Shown here: positions 56,934 to 64,000 of the stretch, in pieces
Position numbering within the stretch: position 1 is the first letter of the stretch
Layout: every line of letters begins with the position of its first letter
Origin: Echinimonas agarilytica
Lineage (GTDB): Bacteria; Pseudomonadota; Gammaproteobacteria; Enterobacterales; Neiellaceae
NCBI RefSeq assembly: GCF_023703465.1
Contig: NZ_JAMQGP010000009.1
Span: 124,001 to 188,000 of the forward strand
DNA: 64,000 nt
Reading direction: 5' to 3'
Translations under genes and position numbers: made by a program
The notes under the pieces: generated by a model
The model's input: the letters and a program-made list of their open reading frames with translations, nothing else
What the model was told of the DNA's origin: nothing
Database searches by the model: none

Positions 56934-57443
56934 TTATCGAATACGAGGTAAAAGTACGGTTTCAGCACAAATATCTGCCACAGATTCAAGCCGGTCTAAC
57001 CATGTTTTGCCCATCAAGTGGTCGTATTCATGTTGAAATACACGTGCTAAAAAGCCGTCCCACTCGGCCGTGTGAACTGTACCTTTTGTGTCTTGATACT
57101 GTATTGAAACAGCGGTGGGCCTAGGAATTAAACCCCGGATGCCCGGTACACTTAAACACCCTTCCCATGCTTTTTCGATGTGCTCATTGGTGCCCGTAAT
57201 CGTCGGGTTTATCATCACTAAGGGAGCCATCTCTGGTGCATGCGGATACCGTTCGTTCGGACGTGAGGCAACGATCATGATAGCGCGTGGATCGAACACT
57301 TGCGGCGCTGCGATACCAATCCCATTCGCGGTGGTCATACAGTCTAAAAGCTCAGCAATGAAGGCGTCGAGCTCTGAGTTAAACTGTGTCACTGCAATGG
57401 CTGGGGCTTTGAGGATCGGTTCACCAACTTGGGCAATCTGCAT
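56934..57443 (-). CDS. def: Peptide deformylase
   Basis: About 169 residues. Removes the formyl group from new proteins. All three motifs are present: GIGIAAPQV, WEGCLSVPG with the metal Cys, and QHEYDHL with two metal His and the catalytic Glu. The frame begins at a TTG (57464), but the ATG at 57443 (MQIAQVGEPIL) matches the family start; no strong ribosome site precedes either. It is not next to fmt or a topA/smf cluster, so this is probably a second, stand-alone deformylase. Confidence 0.94.
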   Translation of the reverse strand: MQIAQVGEPILKAPAIAVTQFNSELDAFIAELLDCMTTANGIGIAAPQVFDPRAIMIVASRPNERYPHAPEMAPLVMINPTITGTNEHIEKAWEGCLSVPGIRGLIPRPTAVSIQYQDTKGTVHTAEWDGFLARVFQHEYDHLMGKTWLDRLESVADICAETVLLPRIR

Positions 57444-57558
57444 GATTTGAAAGTTTTTATACAAATGATGCGATGACTATAGCGTGTGGAAGGTTGTCAC
57501 GCACAAAACAAAGCTCCAACGTTTCACAAGCCTAAGCGTTGGAACTTCAATTTATGGG

Positions 57559-58662
57559 TTAAACCCGTTCAAGTTTAATTGGGTAAGATTGGTTCGCCCG
57601 CCATTGGCCAACGTAAAGGTTCTCGTCATCATCAACGCACACGCCATGACAATGATTAAACACATCCCATGTGCTCTGCATAGGCTGAAGAACGCCGTCG
57701 ACGTACATGGGTTCAGTACCGCCAGGATTAGACACCACTCGATTGTCGCGATCGAAAATAGAAATAAAGCCAGAATCATCTGCATTGGCGCCGTCAATAT
57801 GTGACCAACAGACAGGCGCGTAAAAATGATCGTCTTTAAACACTGCGCCGCCAATATAAGCGCCCGGAGTTGCAATAGAACTTCGGTAATCGCCGTTGAG
57901 TGAAAACAATTTCATCACATGATCGGCCCTAGAACTCACAATTAGATGCGGATCAGCAGGGTCTCGATGATCAATGCTAATACCGTGTGTGTTGGTCAGA
58001 TTGAGATCTGAATTGTGATTATCGTGCCCGCCCCAATGGCGAATATATCGACCTTGGCAGTCATACTGCAGTAAAAAATCTGAGCCATAACCGTCAGTGA
58101 TATAGATATCACCATTTGCTGCCACGGCTACATCAGTGGGCCTAAACGGTTGCTCTGGTTTATATGCGCCGCAAGTTTGCGGATGACCAATGGTAAAAAT
58201 CAAACGGCCATCGATAGTGAGTTTCGATACAAATCCGCTCTGCGCGATGACTTTATTGAACGGCGAATCCCATGCATCGGTCGATATGCCATCCCAGTTT
58301 CGATTGCTGATCCAACCCGAGTCAACCACATAAATAAAGTCTTCGCCGTTTTCATGCACCACTTCAATAGCATGAGCACCGGGGTATTCCGTTCCCCAAG
58401 AGTCGAGCAACTTACCGTCTTTGTTGTACACAATAAAGTTATTGCTTGGGTTATCGGTCACCATAATAATACGGCCACGCGAATCCATCGCAAAATCGTG
58501 GCAGTTTTCAACAGCAACATCCTTAGGGTTCAAGGCTCCCCATTGCGTATCTACTCGGTATTTAAAATCATTGTGCCCCACAATCAGCCCATGGGGGTCA
58601 AGATTAGACTTCGGCGATAACACGTTTTTAATCGTCACAATATTTACATCTCTTTTGAGCAA
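57559..58662 (-). CDS. NHL-repeat beta-propeller protein
   Basis: 367 residues forming a probable six-bladed NHL/SMP-30-like propeller. Repeats with the D-A/V-x-G-x-I/L-Y-x-x-D pattern can be seen: FAMDSRGRIIMVTD, VAVAANGDIYITDGYG and GVCVDDDENLYVGQW. No signal peptide, so it is cytoplasmic. Similar propellers occur as lyases, lactonases or binding proteins; no catalytic identity is visible. It follows the PhyH dioxygenase gene by 10 nt and is surely its operon partner. The first codon is TTG without a ribosome site; GTG at 58638, after AAGAGA, is an alternative start. Confidence 0.8.
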   Translation of the reverse strand: MLKRDVNIVTIKNVLSPKSNLDPHGLIVGHNDFKYRVDTQWGALNPKDVAVENCHDFAMDSRGRIIMVTDNPSNNFIVYNKDGKLLDSWGTEYPGAHAIEVVHENGEDFIYVVDSGWISNRNWDGISTDAWDSPFNKVIAQSGFVSKLTIDGRLIFTIGHPQTCGAYKPEQPFRPTDVAVAANGDIYITDGYGSDFLLQYDCQGRYIRHWGGHDNHNSDLNLTNTHGISIDHRDPADPHLIVSSRADHVMKLFSLNGDYRSSIATPGAYIGGAVFKDDHFYAPVCWSHIDGANADDSGFISIFDRDNRVVSNPGGTEPMYVDGVLQPMQSTWDVFNHCHGVCVDDDENLYVGQWRANQSYPIKLERV

Positions 58663-58672
58663 TGAATCGGTG

Positions 58673-59434
58673 TTATTCAGACCAATTCAAAATGGCTGAA
58701 TCATCTATTTTTTCAAATGGGAAAACCTTCGCTTCGTTCTCTTTGAATGGGCGGTTACTCAAGGTGTTGTAAGCACAGATCATCGACCACCGCGGCTCAG
58801 ACGAGCGGTTTTGGTTCGATTTATGAAGTAAGTTGCAGTGGAAAAACAAAACATCACCGGGTTCAAGTTCAACGTTAATCAATTCATGAGATTTCATGGC
58901 TTGTTCAACAAACTCCATATCTGCGCCTTTTTGGTCGCCGGTTTTGTTGTGATCTAAACGCCCTAACTGGTGGCTCCCTTTTAATACTTGAAGACAGCCG
59001 TTCTCGATGGTTGCGCGGTTCACGCCAATCATGCAACTCACGATATCCGAACGCAGTAAATAGTTATCTTTGTGCCAATAACCAAAATCCTGGTGCCATT
59101 CCCAAGCACCGCCCACAAACGGTTCTTTCATCATAATTTTGGTGCTGGTGTGATATACCTCTTCACCCAATATCGCTTCAACCGACTCAGCCAGTCGGCG
59201 CCCGCGAGAAAACATGCTGTATAAATCATTCCCTGTTTCCTGCCACAGGCAAACTTTGCTCACCGTACCTTCGGCGTCTTTTTTGTGCCACGCGCGTTCG
59301 TACAGAGAGTCGTCATTGAACGCTTTATCTTGGAGGCATTTAATTTCCTCTGGCGAATAATGCCCGCGAACAATGACATACCCGTCGCGGTTAAAATCCG
59401 ATATTTGTTGTTGTGTTAGAACACGGTTGTTCAT
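58673..59434 (-). CDS. Phytanoyl-CoA dioxygenase (PhyH) family Fe(II)/2-oxoglutarate oxygenase
   Basis: 253 residues with the jelly-roll oxygenase fold. The iron triad is His114 and Asp116 in WHQDFGYWH and His204 in LLHKSNQN; Arg215 in SEPRWS should hold 2-oxoglutarate. Family members hydroxylate many small molecules, and bacterial ones often begin the breakdown of amino acids, amines or phosphonates. The substrate is unknown here. It is first in a two-gene unit with the NHL propeller. The 270-nt upstream gap (59435-59704) is A/T rich, holds its promoter, and shows no other gene. Confidence 0.9.
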   Translation of the reverse strand: MNNRVLTQQQISDFNRDGYVIVRGHYSPEEIKCLQDKAFNDDSLYERAWHKKDAEGTVSKVCLWQETGNDLYSMFSRGRRLAESVEAILGEEVYHTSTKIMMKEPFVGGAWEWHQDFGYWHKDNYLLRSDIVSCMIGVNRATIENGCLQVLKGSHQLGRLDHNKTGDQKGADMEFVEQAMKSHELINVELEPGDVLFFHCNLLHKSNQNRSSEPRWSMICAYNTLSNRPFKENEAKVFPFEKIDDSAILNWSE

Positions 59435-59704
59435 GACTTATCCTCACTGCTTTGATCGTGATCACCATTACACATAATTGTTTGCAATTTTCCACAATGA
59501 CACTGTTTAACGCAAAGAAATTTTTATATAAATTTATATTTTGCATATAAATCCACATTAAGCGCGGAAATTGAAGCACCGAGAATACTGCTAGAGCGGG
59601 CTATATTACGGTGTTTGGCAAAGCTTTTAATCAATCAAAAAGGCACTATTGATAGTTGATGTGAAATAAAGTACCGCTATGGTTAACCTTGTTGCGCCTG
59701 AGCA

Positions 59705-60013
59705 TCAAGGCTCGATCACTTTGTGCATTGAGATTGGAGTAATATCGGAAACCGAGTGCTCGAAATACTGTTCCCTCACCGATTGATAAGCTTCGTCTGC
59801 AAAGAAGTCGTTCATCAGCGACTCATTTGGAAACTGAAGCGTGAATAGTCGGTTTACCGGCAAATTTGACGGGCTCTTTAGCACCGCAGAAACCTCAAAG
59901 TCGAAGGTAAATTGTCCGCCATAGCGCTCCAGTATGGGCAACATTCCTTTTCGATAGTTCTGATATTCCGTCTTGTCTGTGACAAAAAGGCCTACGATTC
60001 GCTCAAAAGCCAT
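59705..60013 (-). CDS. DUF1330 family protein
   Basis: About 102 residues with the ferredoxin-like dimeric alpha/beta-barrel fold expected of DUF1330. YQNYRKGMLPILERYGGQF is the typical core, followed by LFTLQFPNESLMNDFFADEAYQ (split). The frame is open to 60064, but GGAG lies 5 nt before the ATG at 60013, which is preferred. It follows fghA by 131 nt on the same strand and may belong to the formaldehyde operon. Function of the family is largely unknown. Confidence 0.86.
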   Translation of the reverse strand: MAFERIVGLFVTDKTEYQNYRKGMLPILERYGGQFTFDFEVSAVLKSPSNLPVNRLFTLQFPNESLMNDFFADEAYQSVREQYFEHSVSDITPISMHKVIEP

Positions 60014-60144
60014 GGGGTCTCCGGTATGTTTAGCCCGTAAGGAGATAGTTCGCCTGAACTCCAAACTTTGGCGCTACGGCGACTCAAGAAGACTACTTAA
60101 ATGAGCATTCGTTGATTGAACCTGCGTCTCTCATCATTTACACC

Positions 60145-60984
60145 TTACTCAGTCATGTGCTTTGCATGAAACTGCAAATGCTCGTCAATAAAGCTAGCAA
60201 TGAAAAAGTAGCTGTGGTCATAACCCGGCTGTAATCGCACGTTCAGCTCACCTTTTTCAGGGGCAGATACTGCAACCAGTGAATCTGGTTTCAATTGCTC
60301 TTCAAGAAAATCATCCGACTCGCCTTGGTCGACCAGCACGGGCACATGCTTATCAACTCGCTTGATCAATTCACAAGTGTCGTACTGCAGCCATGTTGTT
60401 CGATCACTGCCCAAGTATGCCGCAAACGCTTTCTGTCCCCAAGGACATTGAGTTGGATGTGTTATAGGGCTAAATGCAGAAATTGAACGGTACAATGTTG
60501 GATTTTTCAAACCAATTGTTAATGCACCATGCCCGCCCATACTGTGGCCCGAAATAGACCTCACAGACGAAACTGGAAAATGCTGTTGAATGAGGTTGGG
60601 CAACTCTTGAGTCACGTAGTCGTACATCTGATAGTGGCGAGACCACGGAAACTCAGTTGCGTTGAGGTAGAAGCCGGCTCCCTGACCTAGATCATAACCG
60701 TCATCGTCTGCAACATCTTCGCCTCTCGGGCTGGTGTCCATCGCAACAATGGCCAATCCTAATTTAGCAGCCATTCGAAAAGCGCCCGATTTCTGCATGA
60801 AGTTTTGATCTGTACAGGTCAACCCTGACAACCAATACAATACTGGAACGGGCGCAGAAGGCGCTGCCTGAGGGGGTAAATATATTGCGAATTGCATCCT
60901 ACAATTGAGCACCTCAGAATCATGCAAATACTGTTTGTGCCAGCCGCCAAACACCTTGTTCTGAGTGATATTTTCTAATGCCAT
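60145..60984 (-). CDS. fghA: S-formylglutathione hydrolase
   Basis: 279 residues, esterase D family. It hydrolyses S-formylglutathione to formate and glutathione, the second step of formaldehyde removal. Nucleophile Ser is near residue 149 in SGHSMGGHGAL; Asp lies in DQGESDDFL and His in GYDHSYFFI. LSGLTCTDQNFMQKSGAFR (split) at the oxyanion region and MDTSPRGEDV are family hallmarks. Lies 66 nt after frmA in the usual order. Confidence 0.96.
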   Translation of the reverse strand: MALENITQNKVFGGWHKQYLHDSEVLNCRMQFAIYLPPQAAPSAPVPVLYWLSGLTCTDQNFMQKSGAFRMAAKLGLAIVAMDTSPRGEDVADDDGYDLGQGAGFYLNATEFPWSRHYQMYDYVTQELPNLIQQHFPVSSVRSISGHSMGGHGALTIGLKNPTLYRSISAFSPITHPTQCPWGQKAFAAYLGSDRTTWLQYDTCELIKRVDKHVPVLVDQGESDDFLEEQLKPDSLVAVSAPEKGELNVRLQPGYDHSYFFIASFIDEHLQFHAKHMTE

Positions 60985-61050
60985 GCGTCACCTATTTCTG
61001 CGCGTAAAAGCCGCACTGAGGACGGTGCGGCGATCTACTTTTAAAATGAT

Positions 61051-62325
<1,275 letters not shown>

Positions 62326-63198
62326 GTGGCAAGCTGGGAAGGAGTGAATGAATTTGTGTCGGTCGCACAAACTAACAGTTTTACCGGCGCGGCCAAGAAG
62401 CTGTCAACTTCAGTTGCTCAAGTCAGCAGGCGAGTATCTGCCCTAGAGCAACATTTAGGTGTGGTACTTCTATATCGGACCACCCGCAGAGTATCGCTGA
62501 CTGAAGCGGGTCAAGTGTATTACCAACAGTGCAAACATGTGGTGGAAGGCTTAGATTTGGCCGAACTTGCCGTTTCAGAAATGCAGTCCTCTCCTAAAGG
62601 GCTCCTTAAAATCACAGCACCCGTAACGTATGGAGAACAGCACATTGCGCCGCTTTTGCATCAATTCCTAGGCCAATATCCAGCGGTGAATCTAGAACTG
62701 GTTCTCACCAATCAAAAATTGGATCTGATTGAATCAGGCATTGATATTGCCGTTCGACTGGGGCGCTTGGACGACTCAAGGTTCGTGGCTAAAAAGTTAT
62801 CCACTCGCCAACTGCACGTCTGCGCAAGCCCAGCTTATATTAAGCGCCATGGTGAACCGTACACGCTGTCGGAGCTTAGTCACCATCAATGTTTGATGGG
62901 CTCAATTGATTATTGGCGTTTCACTGAAGACGAGACAGAACGGTCGATTCGGGTCAATGGCCGCGTTAAATCAAATAGTGGTCTGGCGCTGAGAGACGCC
63001 GCTAAACGCGGCTTAGGATTAGTACAGTTGCCGGACTACTACGTCCATGAAGATCTGGCAGCCGGCCACTTAATTGAAGTGTTAACGCACTATCGATGTG
63101 AGCGCGAAGGCGTATGGGCGCTGTACCTTCAAAATCGCCATCTCTCTCCGAAGGTTCGACTCTTGATCGATTTTCTTTCAGAAGCCTTGAGCAGTTGA
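62326..63198 (+). CDS. LysR-family regulator, probably controlling frmA-fghA
   Basis: 290 residues. An N-terminal helix-turn-helix (residues about 18-45: SFTGAAKKLSTSVAQVSRRVS read in parts) and a C-terminal sensing domain with FPAV-like YPAVNLELVLTNQ and DIAVRLGRL. It starts with GTG, supported by AAGGAG 6 nt upstream. Divergent placement to frmA is the usual arrangement of a LysR protein with its target, so it probably activates the formaldehyde genes and represses itself. The inducer may be formaldehyde or a glutathione adduct; this is inference. Confidence 0.92.
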   Translation: MASWEGVNEFVSVAQTNSFTGAAKKLSTSVAQVSRRVSALEQHLGVVLLYRTTRRVSLTEAGQVYYQQCKHVVEGLDLAELAVSEMQSSPKGLLKITAPVTYGEQHIAPLLHQFLGQYPAVNLELVLTNQKLDLIESGIDIAVRLGRLDDSRFVAKKLSTRQLHVCASPAYIKRHGEPYTLSELSHHQCLMGSIDYWRFTEDETERSIRVNGRVKSNSGLALRDAAKRGLGLVQLPDYYVHEDLAAGHLIEVLTHYRCEREGVWALYLQNRHLSPKVRLLIDFLSEALSS

Positions 63199-63242
63199 TC
63201 AATTGCGGCAGCTTCTTTGAAGAGAATCCACCGCCCAATAAA

Positions 63243-64000
63243 CTAACGCATATTTAGTACAACGGTTTGATCAGCAAATCCGTCGGCTTTAGCCGTAACT
63301 GTGACAACCCCCTTGATTTTGGTCGATTGAATGATGGCCAATGCGCGCCCGTCCGAGGTGGTTAGACTACTCGCCTGAAAATCTTGGATGTTGTCAGCTG
63401 CACCATTATCAACGCCTAACAATGTGGCCTGCCCGTCTATGTCAAAAGTCACGTGAACATCTTCGGTCTTAACCGCCCTACCATTGTTATCAATGAGTTG
63501 AACCATCAAATGTGCAACGTCGTAGGCGTCTGCAACGAGTTGCTCTTTATCTGCCGTCAAAGAGATGGCCGAAGGTTTCCCTGCGCTAAATAAGTGCACT
63601 TCCTGTTCTTGCCCATCAAAGCCCGCCTTCGCCGTGAGCGTCCCTTTTTCATAGGGCACAACCCAACGCATCACGCGATTACCGCTTTCTGATAGACTTC
63701 GTAAGCCCAATGATCGCCCGTTCAAAAATAGCTCAACCGTTGCGTGATTAGACGCCACTTCAACCAATACCGACTCGCCTTTTTTATAGTTCCAGTGCGT
63801 ATTGGAGTCGCGCCATTTAAAACTTCCCCCCCAGCCATTGGGATCTTTTTGAATCGGCAAGGCCAAGCCCGACATTTCATCCACTGTAAAGCCCGAGCCC
63901 TTTAACGGCAACGTGCCCAAAGACAAGTGAGGTTTATTGACCCAAATACTTTTAAAATAGTTCCAGCCCTGCTTTTTGAAACCAGCGAGATCGAGCATGT
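63243..64000 (-). CDS. GH2 beta-galactosidase/glycosidase, C-terminal part (cut by window edge)
   Basis: At least 251 residues, open to the right edge. It starts inside the tail of the GH2 barrel (LDLAGFKKQGWNYFKSIW, where DLAGF-x-K is a family hallmark). A DUF4982-type domain with HWNYKKGESVLVEV and VELFLNGRSLGLR follows, then an Ig-like C-terminal domain (LTADKEQLVADAYDVAHLMVQLIDNNG in parts). This layout is typical of large exported GH2 enzymes of polysaccharide-degrading marine bacteria. The catalytic residues are outside the window, so substrate is open. It ends 44 nt from the convergent LysR gene. Confidence 0.9.
   Translation of the reverse strand, partial: MLDLAGFKKQGWNYFKSIWVNKPHLSLGTLPLKGSGFTVDEMSGLALPIQKDPNGWGGSFKWRDSNTHWNYKKGESVLVEVASNHATVELFLNGRSLGLRSLSESGNRVMRWVVPYEKGTLTAKAGFDGQEQEVHLFSAGKPSAISLTADKEQLVADAYDVAHLMVQLIDNNGRAVKTEDVHVTFDIDGQATLLGVDNGAADNIQDFQASSLTTSDGRALAIIQSTKIKGVVTVTAKADGFADQTVVLNMR

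Overview
The window reads as chromosome of a marine-type, polysaccharide-using gammaproteobacterium. Base composition is mixed, roughly the mid-40s percent G+C by eye. Genes are packed in long same-strand operons with 1-4 nt stop/start overlaps. The evidence for the lineage is a complete Pseudomonas/Azotobacter-type alginate operon, RecBCD, SbcCD, a DUF2956 protein and glutathione-dependent formaldehyde oxidation. No genus can be assigned from the sequence alone. No rRNA, tRNA, CRISPR array or insertion sequence was seen.

Left edge (1-4184): the tail of a probable sugar transporter overlaps a GH94 phosphorylase whose motifs and partner (gluconate kinase) point to cellobionate phosphorolysis. 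A convergent lipoprotein GH10 xylanase follows. At 4404-8954 is a very large membrane sensor (Reg_prop/Y_Y_Y propeller, two PAS, GGDEF, EAL) that should make and/or break c-di-GMP.

Alginate region (9178-27310, minus strand): algD-alg8-alg44-algK-algE-algG-algI-algJ-algF-algX-algL-algA-algC-manA, about 18 kb. It covers precursor synthesis (AlgA, AlgC, AlgD, plus a second, class I ManA), polymerisation (Alg8 with the PilZ protein Alg44), acetylation (AlgI/J/F/X), epimerisation (AlgG), periplasmic trimming (AlgL) and export (AlgK/AlgE). The 677-nt stretch before algD carries a perfect FNR/Anr box and a 14/16 CRP-like site.

Repair and redox block (27988-37721): fpr-recC-recB-recD on the minus strand. 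A small unknown gene follows on the plus strand.

Xylan/xylose block (38596-47738): a minus-strand operon SDR xylose dehydrogenase - xylonolactonase - 2-keto-3-deoxyxylonate dehydratase - ketoglutarate semialdehyde dehydrogenase - GH43 xylosidase - GPH transporter. This is the oxidative (Weimberg) route to 2-oxoglutarate, but the xylonate dehydratase is missing from the window. A divergent 2-hydroxyacid dehydrogenase shares a palindrome-rich control region.

Right part (47784-64000): a small unknown gene pair, sbcC-sbcD, a Cys-rich secreted orphan, an intact OXA-type class D beta-lactamase, DUF2956, dienelactone hydrolase, DUF808, peptide deformylase, an NHL-propeller/PhyH dioxygenase pair, DUF1330, fghA and frmA with a divergent LysR regulator, and the 3' part of a GH2 glycosidase cut by the window edge.
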